Source: QAND01 sp003150225 (GTDB lineage: Bacteria > Bacillota > Clostridia > Christensenellales > QAND01). Taken from it: 64,000 bases of DNA. Both the position numbers and the translations under genes were made by a program. This document shows, in pieces, positions 40,003 to 48,764 of this stretch. The notes beneath the pieces are model-generated. The model worked only from the letters and a program-made list of their open reading frames with translations. It was not told the origin of the DNA and made no database searches. Location: positions 372,001 through 436,000 of the forward strand of contig NZ_CP076563.1 in the NCBI RefSeq assembly GCF_044357945.1, given 5' to 3'. The stretch's first letter is position 1. The number at the start of each line of letters is the position of its first letter.

Positions 40003-42393
40003 ATGGCAAGAAAGCGCAGGAAAAAGAGCGCGAATATGGAGATCGCCGGCGTGATTCTCATGGCCTTTGGAGCCATTCTGGCGTTCGGCATCTACTTTGG
40101 CAGCGCCGGCATGCTGGGCGTTGCCTTTCAAAACGTCTGTTTGGGGCTGTTCGGCACCCTCAGCTATGCGTTGCCCCCGGCGATCATCGCCCTGGGGGTT
40201 TATGTCGCGTTCTACATGCGCCGGCCCAAGAAATCCGGGCCCTACGTCTGCGCTGGAGTCATCGCTCTTTGCGTCATCTGTCTTTGGCATCTGATCTTCA
40301 CCGGGCGGCCCACCGAGCCCGGTTATTTTGCCAGCGTCGCCGCCGCCTATGGAGCGGGGGTAGCTGGGGCCTGGGGAGGCGGCGCCTTTGCCCAGGTGTT
40401 TGTCCATCCCCTGGTGGTGCTTTTGGGGGTAGCGGGTACCGCCGTCCTGCTGGTTACGGCAGGCCTCATCGCCGCCATGGTCCTTACCCGTATTTCCATC
40501 CGGTCCATCCGGGAACAGATGCGGGAGAATATCCATCTGCCAGAGCGTCCCCACCGGCAAAAGCGCCAGGGGAGGATTGATCCGCACCATCTGGAGGTGG
40601 ACAACGATTCCATCCCCCCGATGGAGGAGGATGCCCCCGAGGAAAAGCCCCGGAAAAAGGGGCTGTTTAAATTCTTCTCAGTGGAAGAGGACGAGGCCCC
40701 CGAAGAGCCCCCCGTCCATCGGCTGGGGGAGTCCGACCGGGACATCGAATACCTGCCCTATGATTTGCAGAATAGGGGAGAGGACCCCAGCATCCATCGG
40801 ATCGCTCCCGAAGAGGACGAGCATCTGGTCTTCCAACGGCCCGCCCCCCGGAAGGCGGGCCGTCCGCCGGAGCCAGACGACGTGCCAGTAGAAGCGCCAG
40901 AGGCCCCTGCGTATTCCTCCACCGCTCCGCAGGAGCAAAAAAGGGCTTACCGGAAACCGCCCATTTCCATGTTGGCCAAGCTGTCGCCCCTTAAGACCGC
41001 TCGCGCGGCCAAGAACGATATGAAAAACAACGCCAACCTTCTAGAACGCACCTTTGAGAACTTCCGCATCCAGGCCAAGGTGGTCAACGTGGTGGTGGGG
41101 CCCGCCGTTACCCGGTATGAGGTCCAGCCTGCCCCTGGGGTGAAGATCAGCCGTATCGTCAATTTGGCGGACGACATCGCCCTGTCCCTGGCGGCGGCTT
41201 CCGTCCGTATCGAGGCTCCCATCCCCGGAAAGAACGCCATCGGCATCGAGGTGCCCAACCGGGATCGAACCCCCGTCATGCTGCGGGATATTTTGGAAAG
41301 CCCCGAGTTTACCAAAAGCGCTTCCAAGCTGACGGTACCCATCGGCAAAAATTTAACGGGAGAGAGCATCGTTTTGGATCTGGCCGCCATGCCTCACCTG
41401 TTGGTAGCGGGCACCACTGGAAGCGGCAAGAGCGTATGCCTGCAAACCATGATCATGGGCCTTCTTTTCAACACCGTTCCGGATGACGTGCGGCTCATCA
41501 TCGTGGATCCAAAAAAGGTGGATTTTGCCCGGTTCAACGGCCTGCCCAATATGATGATCCCCGTGGTTACCGAGCCTAAAAAGGCGGCAGGGGCACTTAA
41601 CTGGGCCGCCACCGAGATGGATAAGCGTTATGATGATTTCGCCTCCCGGGGTGCACGGGACATTGAAAAGTACAACGAGATCATGACCATGACGGAGAAT
41701 CCCCGGATTCCCTATATCGTCTTCATCATCGATGAGCTGGCCGATCTCATGATGACTGCCCCCAAGGATATCGAGGCCCTTCTGTGCCGGATCGCCCAGA
41801 AAGGCCGGGCTGCGGGTATCCACCTGGTGGTGGCCACTCAGAGCCCTCGGGTGGACGTCATCACCGGTCTCATCAAGGCCAACTTCCCATCCCGGATCGC
41901 CCTTACCGTCCAGTCTCAAACCGATTCCCGAATCATCCTGGACATGAACGGCGCCGAAAAGCTGTTGGGCCGGGGAGATATGCTCCTTATGACCAGCAGC
42001 ATGCCCAAACCCATGCGGGTTCAGGGAGCCTATATTCCAGACCAGGAGATGGAAGCGGTGACGGAGTTCATCAAAAGCGCCGATGCCGCCCCCCAGTACG
42101 ACACTGAGATCATCGACCAGATCGACAAAGCCTCCTTGAACGAGGGGGGAGGAAGCGGCTCCGCCGGCGGCGGGGATGACGATATGGACGAACTCATCCG
42201 GGACGCCGCCGATCTGTTCCTGGACGCCGGCCAGGCGTCCACCAGCATGCTCCAGCGCCGATTCCGGGTTGGGTACGCCCGCGCTGCCCGGATCATGGAT
42301 CAGATGGAACGGATGGGCATCATCAGCCCGCCGGACGGCAGCAAACCCCGGAACGTCCTGATCAGCCGGGCGGAATTTGAAGAGATGTTTTAA
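40003..42393 (+). CDS. ftsK: DNA translocase FtsK/SpoIIIE
   Basis: Septum-bound DNA pump of 796 residues that moves chromosomes through closing or sporulation septa. Four N-terminal membrane helices (about residues 10-165), a long Pro/Glu/Asp-rich linker (about 170-320), the alpha/beta motor with Walker A AGTTGSGKSV and Walker B FIIDELADLMM, and a C-terminal gamma winged helix (STSMLQRRFRVGYARAARIMDQME) that reads polar DNA signals. Followed by rimO after 15 bases. Only one FtsK/SpoIIIE homologue is visible here, so vegetative and sporulation roles cannot be told apart. Confidence 0.96.
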   Translation: MARKRRKKSANMEIAGVILMAFGAILAFGIYFGSAGMLGVAFQNVCLGLFGTLSYALPPAIIALGVYVAFYMRRPKKSGPYVCAGVIALCVICLWHLIFTGRPTEPGYFASVAAAYGAGVAGAWGGGAFAQVFVHPLVVLLGVAGTAVLLVTAGLIAAMVLTRISIRSIREQMRENIHLPERPHRQKRQGRIDPHHLEVDNDSIPPMEEDAPEEKPRKKGLFKFFSVEEDEAPEEPPVHRLGESDRDIEYLPYDLQNRGEDPSIHRIAPEEDEHLVFQRPAPRKAGRPPEPDDVPVEAPEAPAYSSTAPQEQKRAYRKPPISMLAKLSPLKTARAAKNDMKNNANLLERTFENFRIQAKVVNVVVGPAVTRYEVQPAPGVKISRIVNLADDIALSLAAASVRIEAPIPGKNAIGIEVPNRDRTPVMLRDILESPEFTKSASKLTVPIGKNLTGESIVLDLAAMPHLLVAGTTGSGKSVCLQTMIMGLLFNTVPDDVRLIIVDPKKVDFARFNGLPNMMIPVVTEPKKAAGALNWAATEMDKRYDDFASRGARDIEKYNEIMTMTENPRIPYIVFIIDELADLMMTAPKDIEALLCRIAQKGRAAGIHLVVATQSPRVDVITGLIKANFPSRIALTVQSQTDSRIILDMNGAEKLLGRGDMLLMTSSMPKPMRVQGAYIPDQEMEAVTEFIKSADAAPQYDTEIIDQIDKASLNEGGGSGSAGGGDDDMDELIRDAADLFLDAGQASTSMLQRRFRVGYARAARIMDQMERMGIISPPDGSKPRNVLISRAEFEEMF

Positions 42394-42408
42394 GGAGAAC
42401 CTGTTATC

Positions 42409-43725
42409 GTGAGAGAAGCCATTGGGATGATCTCCCTTGGATGCAATAAAAACCAGGTGGATACCGAGCAGATGCTCTATCCCCTGGTCCATAACGGATA
42501 TACCATGGTGGAGGAGGCGGAGGATGCCGACCTCCTCATCATCAATACCTGCGGATTCATCGATGCCGCCAAGGAGGAATCCATCCAGGCCATTCTGGAG
42601 GCGGCGGAACTGAAGCAGCAGGGGAAGGTGCGGCGCGTTTTGGTGACGGGATGTCTTTCCCAGCGTTATGGGGAGGAACTGGCAAAGGAGCTGCCCGAGG
42701 TGGACGGTTTCATCGGCGTAAACCAATACGGCGACATCGCCCGGATTGTGGAGCGGGTGCTTTCAGGAGAGCGGGTTCAGGAGTTTTCCGCCTGCAGCCG
42801 GCCAAACGGCCGCCGGGTGCTGATCTCTCCCCGGCACAGCGTCTATATCCGCATCGCCGAGGGCTGCAGCACCGGCTGCAGCTACTGTGCCATTCCCCGA
42901 ATCCGAGGAGGCTATGTGAGCCGGACCATGGAGGACATTCTGGCCGAGTGCCAGGAGTACGTCCAAAATGGCGCCCAGGAGCTGATCCTCATCGCCCAGG
43001 ATACCTCCTATTATGGCAAAGACCTCTACGGCGAGTACCGCCTTTATGATCTGCTAACGGCCATTTCCCGGCTGGATGCCCCCTGGATCCGAGTCCTGTA
43101 CACCTATCCCGAGCGCATCGATAGCCGCCTTCTGGCATTGATGGCCAATACCCCGAATATCGTAAACTATCTGGATATGCCCATCCAGCATATCGATGAC
43201 GGCGTCCTATCCGCCATGGGGCGCCACGCCACCGAAGCGGGCATCCGGTCCCTCCTGGAGGAGATTGCCTCCTACGGCTGTTTCACCGTCCGCACCTCGC
43301 TGATCTGCGGATTCCCCGGAGAAACCGAATCCCAGCACCAAAAGCTCCTAAATTTTGTCCGAGAGGGGCACATTCATCGCCTGGGTGCTTTTGCTTATTC
43401 CCAGGAAGAGGGAACCCGGGCTGCTGCTTTTCCCTGCCAGCTTCCCGAGGAGGTCAAGGCCCGGCGCGCTGAGGAAGTGCTTCTAGCCCAGCAGCAGGTT
43501 TCCCTCCGCCGCAACCAACGCCGGGTAGGAACCATCGAACAGGTGCTGGTGGACGAATACGATGATACCCTTTGCCTCTACATCGGCCGGTCCCAATCCG
43601 AGGCCCCCGGCGTGGACGGCGAAATCTATCTCAGCTCGGAACGCCCTCTTGCCATCGGCCAGTTTGTGGACGCCCGGGTAATCCAGGCTGAGGAATATGA
43701 TGTAATGAGTGAGGTCCTACCATGA
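42409..43725 (+). CDS. rimO: Ribosomal protein S12 methylthiotransferase RimO
   Basis: Radical-SAM enzyme of 438 residues that methylthiolates an aspartate of ribosomal protein S12. The N-terminal UPF0004 domain provides cysteines in SLGCNKNQVDTE, NTCGFIDAAKEE and VTGCLSQRY; the radical SAM cluster is CSTGCSYCAIP; a TRAM domain ends the protein. GTG 42409 follows AAGGAGAA. It overlaps pgsA by four bases. It is distinct from MiaB at the right edge. Confidence 0.95.
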   Translation: MREAIGMISLGCNKNQVDTEQMLYPLVHNGYTMVEEAEDADLLIINTCGFIDAAKEESIQAILEAAELKQQGKVRRVLVTGCLSQRYGEELAKELPEVDGFIGVNQYGDIARIVERVLSGERVQEFSACSRPNGRRVLISPRHSVYIRIAEGCSTGCSYCAIPRIRGGYVSRTMEDILAECQEYVQNGAQELILIAQDTSYYGKDLYGEYRLYDLLTAISRLDAPWIRVLYTYPERIDSRLLALMANTPNIVNYLDMPIQHIDDGVLSAMGRHATEAGIRSLLEEIASYGCFTVRTSLICGFPGETESQHQKLLNFVREGHIHRLGAFAYSQEEGTRAAAFPCQLPEEVKARRAEEVLLAQQQVSLRRNQRRVGTIEQVLVDEYDDTLCLYIGRSQSEAPGVDGEIYLSSERPLAIGQFVDARVIQAEEYDVMSEVLP

Positions 43726-44588
43726 ATCTTCCCAATAAGCTAACGTTACTGCGCATCATCCTGGTTCCGGTGTTTATTGCCGTAGCCGCCATTGGGTTCC
43801 CCGGATGGAACTATGTGGCGGCGGTGGTGTTCTTTGCCGCCTCTTTGACCGACAGTCTGGACGGCAAAATCGCCCGAAAACGGAACATCGTCACCGATTT
43901 CGGCAAACTGGTGGATCCCATCGCCGATAAAATGCTGACCAGCGCCGCCATGGTGGTGCTGGTTACCTGGGGCAAGTTGCCGGCCTATATGGCCATCATC
44001 CTCATCGGCCGGGATCTTATGATCAACCCCCTCCGGAACCTGGCCGCTAAGGATGGCGTGGCCATCTCCGCCAAATGGAGCGGCAAGATCAAAACCCTTT
44101 TGCAGATCATCGCCTACATTGCCCTGCTCCTAAAGGTAGACCTCATTGGCAACATCGTGCTTTGGCTGGCCCTTGCCGTCACCCTATACAGCGTGTATGA
44201 ATACCTGGTTCCCAACCTGTCCATCGTCAAACGGTACGGCTGGGTCAAATACCTGGCTCTGTTCCTGGACAAATTCCTAATCTATACGGCGCTGTTCATC
44301 CTGTGCCAGCTTCATATGGTGCCCATGGTGGTGGCCTTCTTGATCATCGCCAAGGACAACATCCTGTCGGGCTTCCGTACTATGGCAGAGCTATATTATG
44401 TAACGGTCCGGATCCGTCTGGTAGACGCCATCGCCCAGCTCCTAGTGGTGCTGGCCCTGGTGTTCGCCATCTTCTGGCCGGCAAATAGCGGGCTTCTCCT
44501 ATGGATCGCCGGCTTGTTCTGCTGCCTTTCCATCGCCGATTACAGCGTACGCCACTGGGATACGCTGAAAAAGATATTCAACGCTTAA
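43722..44588 (+). CDS. pgsA: CDP-diacylglycerol--glycerol-3-phosphate phosphatidyltransferase with a C-terminal partial repeat
   Basis: Makes phosphatidylglycerol phosphate in the membrane. The CDP-alcohol phosphotransferase motif is complete at residues 44-69 (Asp44, Asp47-Gly48, Ala51-Arg52, Gly61, Asp65, Asp69). The protein is 288 residues, about 100 more than usual. The extra part looks like a second, degenerate copy of the middle of the fold: residues 177-222 (DKFL, P201, KD 211-212, R219, A222) line up with 61-108 (DKML, P87, RD 97-98, R105, A108). The repeat lacks the catalytic DG..AR motif. Overlaps rimO; cinA follows. Confidence 0.93.
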   Translation: MNLPNKLTLLRIILVPVFIAVAAIGFPGWNYVAAVVFFAASLTDSLDGKIARKRNIVTDFGKLVDPIADKMLTSAAMVVLVTWGKLPAYMAIILIGRDLMINPLRNLAAKDGVAISAKWSGKIKTLLQIIAYIALLLKVDLIGNIVLWLALAVTLYSVYEYLVPNLSIVKRYGWVKYLALFLDKFLIYTALFILCQLHMVPMVVAFLIIAKDNILSGFRTMAELYYVTVRIRLVDAIAQLLVVLALVFAIFWPANSGLLLWIAGLFCCLSIADYSVRHWDTLKKIFNA

Positions 44589-44606
44589 ACAACTGGGGGT
44601 AATCGT

Positions 44607-45851
44607 ATGATCGCAGAACTGATCTCGGTGGGAACCGAGCTTTTAATGGGCCAAATCGTGGATACCAATTCCCAATGGCTAAGCCAGCAGCTTTCCGCCA
44701 TGGGCATCGACGTCTACTATAAGGAGACGGTGGGGGACAACCCCAAAAGAATGCGGGATACCATCGAGATGGCCATTCGCCGGAGCGATATCGTCATCAC
44801 CACCGGCGGCCTGGGCCCCACCGAGGACGACATCACCAAGGAAACCGTAGCCGAGCTCATGGGAGAACCCCTAGCTCTGCACCAGGAGAGTCTGGATGCG
44901 CTGGAGCGTTATTTCGCGGGAAGGGGACGGCCAATGGCGGACATCAACCGTAAACAGGCCATGATGCCGGTAAACGGCATCACCTTGCCCAACCACCGGG
45001 GGACCGCTCCCGGCTGTATCATCGAGAAGGATGGCAAGCGGGCGGTGGTGCTGCCCGGCCCCCCCTCCGAGATGAAACACATGTTTACCACCAGCGTAGT
45101 GCCCTATCTGGAGAGCATCTCCGACAGCGTCCTCCGCTCCGCCTACGTCCGGGTGGCGGAGATCGGGGAAAGCACCGTGGCGGAAATGCTGGGAGAACTG
45201 ATCCATAATCAAACCAACCCCACCCTGGCCACATACGCCTCCACTGGGGATGTAACGGTGCGGATCACCGCCAAATGCAAAAAGGGGGAGAATGCCTCCG
45301 CTATTCTAGACCCCATGGTGCAAAGGGTTCAGGAGATCCTGGGGGATAACGTCTATACCGTCAAGGGAGAGCCCCTTCCTACGGTCATCGCCCAGCTGCT
45401 AACCGAGCATCAGAAAACCCTGGCCTTGGCTGAAAGCTGCACCGGCGGCATGGTAACCTCCATGCTGGTGGATGTTCCTGGCTGTTCCGCGTTCTTAAAG
45501 GAGGGCCTGGTTACATACAGCAACGAGGCAAAAGCCCGGCTTCTGGGCGTTCCCATGGCCCTGATCGAGGAAAAAGGCGCCGTCAGCCAAGAGGTGGCTC
45601 AGGAGATGGCCAGCCGGGTACGGGAGAACGCCGGCGCTGACTTTGGCCTTGCTATCACCGGCATCGCGGGACCGGAGGGGGAAACCCCGGAAAAACCCGT
45701 TGGACTGGTGTACATCGGGGTCAGCAGCCCAAGCGGCACCCAGGTCTTTCAGGTAAATTTCTCCCGAAACAACCGTGCCAGCAACCGGCTGGGCGCCGCC
45801 CAGCGGGCCCTAAACCTGCTGCGCAAGAAGATTCTCGCGGACCTTACATAA
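44607..45851 (+). CDS. cinA: Competence/damage-inducible protein CinA
   Basis: 414 residues. The N-terminal MoaB/COG1058 domain has SVGTELLMGQIVDTNSQWL and TTGGLGPTEDD. The C-terminal PncC-like nicotinamide-nucleotide amidohydrolase domain has LALAESCTGGMVTSMLVDVPG and GIAGPEGETPEKPVG. Gene order pgsA-cinA-recA-rny is the classical Firmicutes one. Confidence 0.95.
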   Translation: MIAELISVGTELLMGQIVDTNSQWLSQQLSAMGIDVYYKETVGDNPKRMRDTIEMAIRRSDIVITTGGLGPTEDDITKETVAELMGEPLALHQESLDALERYFAGRGRPMADINRKQAMMPVNGITLPNHRGTAPGCIIEKDGKRAVVLPGPPSEMKHMFTTSVVPYLESISDSVLRSAYVRVAEIGESTVAEMLGELIHNQTNPTLATYASTGDVTVRITAKCKKGENASAILDPMVQRVQEILGDNVYTVKGEPLPTVIAQLLTEHQKTLALAESCTGGMVTSMLVDVPGCSAFLKEGLVTYSNEAKARLLGVPMALIEEKGAVSQEVAQEMASRVRENAGADFGLAITGIAGPEGETPEKPVGLVYIGVSSPSGTQVFQVNFSRNNRASNRLGAAQRALNLLRKKILADLT

Positions 45852-45866
45852 GAAAGGATAACGGAA

Positions 45867-46907
45867 ATGGAAAAACAAAAAGCCCTGGATATCGCCCTAT
45901 TGAACATCGAAAAGAAGTTCGGCAAGGGGGCCGTCATGAAGCTGGGGGAATCCCCCGTAGCCGACATCTCCTATATTCCAACTGGATGTTTGGACCTGGA
46001 CCTGGCTCTAGGGGTTGGCGGGCTTCCCCGCGGCCGTATCATTGAGATCTACGGACCGGAGTCCTCGGGCAAAACCACCGTGGCCCTCCACTGTGTGGCC
46101 CAGGCCCAGAAGATGGGCGGCATGGCCGCCTTTATCGATGCGGAGCATGCTCTGGATCCGGTCTATGCCCAGAAGCTGGGGGTAAATATCGATGAACTCT
46201 ATGTCTCTCAGCCCGATACCGGGGAACAGGCTCTGGAGATCTGCGAGGCCCTGGTCCGCAGTGGTGCCATCGATATCGTGGTGGTGGACAGCGTGGCGGC
46301 TCTGGTGCCCCGCGCAGAAATCGAGGGGGATATGGGGGACTCCCATGTGGGTCTTCAGGCTAGGCTCATGTCCCAGGCCCTTCGAAAACTGGCGGGAGCC
46401 ATCAGCAAATCCAACTCCGTGGTCATCTTCATCAACCAGCTTCGGGAGAAGGTAGGGGTTATGTTCGGCAACCCCGAAACCACCAGCGGTGGCCGCGCCC
46501 TCAAGTTCTACGCCAGCGTCCGGCTGGACATCCGCCGTGGCGAGCAGCTAAAGCAGGGGAGCGAGGCCATCGGCAACCGCACCCGTGCCAAGGTGGTCAA
46601 AAACAAGGTTGCTCCGCCCTTTAAAACGGCGGAATTCGATATGATCTACGGCGAGGGGATCTCCCGGGAAGGCAGCATTATAGATGTCGGCCTCAGCAAG
46701 GATATCCTCCAGCGTAGCGGCTCCTGGTTCTCCTATGAGGGCAACCGGATCGCCCAGGGACGGGAAAACGTCCGACAGTATCTGAAGGAAAATCCCCAGG
46801 TGGCCGATGAAATCGAAGCCAAGATCCGGGCCCTCCTGGCAGCGGAAAAGAAGCCCAATCAACCCGATGCGGATGAGCAGCCCGAGGATGCTCCCCAGGC
46901 GCCGTAA
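45867..46907 (+). CDS. recA: Recombinase RecA
   Basis: Strand-exchange protein and LexA coprotease, 346 residues. Walker A GPESSGKTTVALH, the DNA-binding loops around NPETTSGGRALKFY, and an acidic C-terminal tail are present. AAGGATAACGG precedes the ATG. It partners the LexA encoded at 55.5 kb. No clear LexA box was seen directly before recA, which follows cinA by 15 bases. Confidence 0.98.
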   Translation: MEKQKALDIALLNIEKKFGKGAVMKLGESPVADISYIPTGCLDLDLALGVGGLPRGRIIEIYGPESSGKTTVALHCVAQAQKMGGMAAFIDAEHALDPVYAQKLGVNIDELYVSQPDTGEQALEICEALVRSGAIDIVVVDSVAALVPRAEIEGDMGDSHVGLQARLMSQALRKLAGAISKSNSVVIFINQLREKVGVMFGNPETTSGGRALKFYASVRLDIRRGEQLKQGSEAIGNRTRAKVVKNKVAPPFKTAEFDMIYGEGISREGSIIDVGLSKDILQRSGSWFSYEGNRIAQGRENVRQYLKENPQVADEIEAKIRALLAAEKKPNQPDADEQPEDAPQAP

Positions 46908-46933
46908 CCAGCGAAAATCAAGGAAAGAAAGTG

Positions 46934-46952
46934 GCGCCCCCTCATGGGGGCG
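46934..46952 (+). terminator. Hairpin after recA
   Basis: CGCCCCC with GGGGGCG around a TCAT loop; the T tract (TCTTGCTT) is weak. Confidence 0.6.
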
Positions 46953-46958
46953 TCTTGC

Positions 46959-46987
46959 TTGACAAATGTTTTATCACTGACTAATAT
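46959..46987 (+). promoter_or_regulatory. Sigma-A promoter of rny
   Basis: TTGACA (46959-46964), 17 bases, TAATAT (46982-46987), about 100 bases before the rny start. Confidence 0.8.
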
Positions 46988-47038
46988 TGAATTATTGGCC
47001 TTTGTATCCCGGTATGTTGGGGTTATATATCCACCATG

Positions 47039-47085
47039 ATTCCACCGGCCGGTATACGCGGGTTTCAGATAGATGGAGGTGGAAT
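47039..47085 (+). promoter_or_regulatory. Leader stem covering the rny ribosome site
   Basis: ATTCCACC (47039-47046) pairs perfectly with GGTGGAAT (47078-47085), which overlaps the ribosome site GGAGGTGG (47075-47082). A second CCACC at 47031 could compete. Confidence 0.5.
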
Positions 47086-47091
47086 TGTAAT

Positions 47092-48645
47092 TTGTTAGGA
47101 CCAATGGAGATCGTCCTCATCGTTGTGGGCGTGCTTCTGGCCCTGGGCGTCGGCCTGTTCTGCGGGTATCTGTACCGCAAGCGGGTAGCGGAACGCAAAG
47201 TCGCCCAGGCAGAGGATGCCGTACACAGGATGATCGAGGAAGCGCAGAAGCGCGCCGAGGCCATCAAGAAGGAAAACCTTTTTGAAGCCAAGGAGGAAAT
47301 TCTCCGTTTGCGGGACGAGCTGGATAAAGAGACCAGGGACCGGCGGAACGAGCTGCAGCGTTCGGAACGCCGCCTCTTCCAGAAGGAAGAGACCATGGAC
47401 CGCAAGCTGGAAAGCATTGAGCAAAAGGAACAAAATCTCACCAATCGTCAAAAGGAGCTGCAGAAAAAATTTGACGACCTGGATGCCCTCATCCAGAAGC
47501 AGGTGGATGATCTGGAGCGCATCTCGGGGATGACCCGGGACGAAGCCAAGGATCTTCTGCTGAAGAACATCGAACGAACCGCCCGCCACGACGCGGCCCT
47601 TCTGATCCGGGAAATCGAGCAGGAGGCCAAGGACGAGGCCGAGAAAAGGGCAAACAACATCATCGGGCTGGCCATTCAGCGGTGCGCCGCGGATCACGTG
47701 GCCGAAACCACCGTGTCGGTGGTACAGTTGCCCAACGATGAAATGAAAGGCCGGATCATCGGCAGGGAAGGGCGCAATATCCGCGCCCTGGAGCAGGCTA
47801 CTGGAATAGATTTAATCATTGATGATACTCCCGAAGCCGTGATCCTATCCGGGTTTGATCCCGTCCGTCGGGAGGTAGCCCGCATCGTGCTGGAGCGCCT
47901 CATCGCGGATGGCCGGATCCATCCCGCCCGCATCGAAGAGATGGTGGGCAAAGCACAGAAAGAAGTAGCCCAGATCATCCGGGAAGCCGGCGAACAAGCC
48001 GTGTTTGAAACCGGTATCCACGGGCTGCATCCCGAGCTGGTTCGCCTCTTGGGTCGGCTCCGTTACCGTACCAGCTACGGCCAGAACGTTTTAAAGCACA
48101 GCATCGAAGTTTCCCATGTTGCCGGCCTAATGGCGGCTGAAATGGGCTGCGACGTAGCGCTGTGCAAACGCGCCGGCCTGCTTCACGACATCGGCAAAGC
48201 GGTGGACCACGAGGTGGAGGGTCCCCACGTGCAGATTGGCGTGGATCTAGCCAAGAAATACCGGGAAAACGCCGATGTAATCCACTGCATCGCCGCCCAC
48301 CACGGGGACATCGAGCCCACCACGGTGGAGGCCATGCTGGTTCAGGCAGCGGATGCCGTTTCGGCGGCTCGGCCCGGCGCTCGGCGGGAAAGCTTGGAAC
48401 ACTACATCAAACGTCTCACCATGCTGGAGGACATCGCCAACTCCTTTGATGGTGTGGAAAAATCCTTCGCCATCCAAGCCGGGCGGGAGATTCGCATCAT
48501 GGTCAAGCCCGAGGACGTGTCGGATGACGGCGCTGTTCTCATTGCCAGGGACATCGTCAAGCGCATCGAGGATGAGCTGGACTATCCCGGCCAGATCAAG
48601 GTCAACGTCATTCGTGAAACCCGGATCGTGGACTACGCAAAGTAA
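47092..48645 (+). CDS. rny: Ribonuclease Y
   Basis: Membrane-anchored endoribonuclease that starts bulk mRNA decay in Firmicutes. From TTG 47092 the protein has 517 residues; GGAGGTGG lies nine bases upstream. ATG 47104 would give 513 residues with a poorer site. An N-terminal membrane helix (IVLIVVGVLLALGVGLFCGY) is followed by a long charged coiled coil (about 30-200), a KH domain (LPNDEMKGRIIGREGRNIRALE) and an HD domain (HSIEVSHVAGLMAAEMG, LLHDIGKAVD). Confidence 0.96.
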   Translation: MLGPMEIVLIVVGVLLALGVGLFCGYLYRKRVAERKVAQAEDAVHRMIEEAQKRAEAIKKENLFEAKEEILRLRDELDKETRDRRNELQRSERRLFQKEETMDRKLESIEQKEQNLTNRQKELQKKFDDLDALIQKQVDDLERISGMTRDEAKDLLLKNIERTARHDAALLIREIEQEAKDEAEKRANNIIGLAIQRCAADHVAETTVSVVQLPNDEMKGRIIGREGRNIRALEQATGIDLIIDDTPEAVILSGFDPVRREVARIVLERLIADGRIHPARIEEMVGKAQKEVAQIIREAGEQAVFETGIHGLHPELVRLLGRLRYRTSYGQNVLKHSIEVSHVAGLMAAEMGCDVALCKRAGLLHDIGKAVDHEVEGPHVQIGVDLAKKYRENADVIHCIAAHHGDIEPTTVEAMLVQAADAVSAARPGARRESLEHYIKRLTMLEDIANSFDGVEKSFAIQAGREIRIMVKPEDVSDDGAVLIARDIVKRIEDELDYPGQIKVNVIRETRIVDYAK

Positions 48646-48661
48646 CCTCCAAACCGACTCC

Positions 48662-48692
48662 AAAACCCATCCGCATCAGCGGATGGGTTTTT
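48662..48692 (+). terminator. Intrinsic terminator after rny
   Basis: AAAACCCATCCGC with GCGGATGGGTTTT around ATCA, then T. Confidence 0.92.
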
Positions 48693-48764
48693 CTTTTGCG
48701 CTTGCTCCACCAACAACTAGCTGATAGAATAAAATAATTAAGTATATAATGAAGAAATTAAGGT

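Noticed and set aside
41353..42726. A long minus-strand open frame (over 450 codons) opposite ftsK and rimO
   Set aside because: It is the antisense shadow of two clear genes in GC-rich sequence; its translation is low complexity and matches no family.
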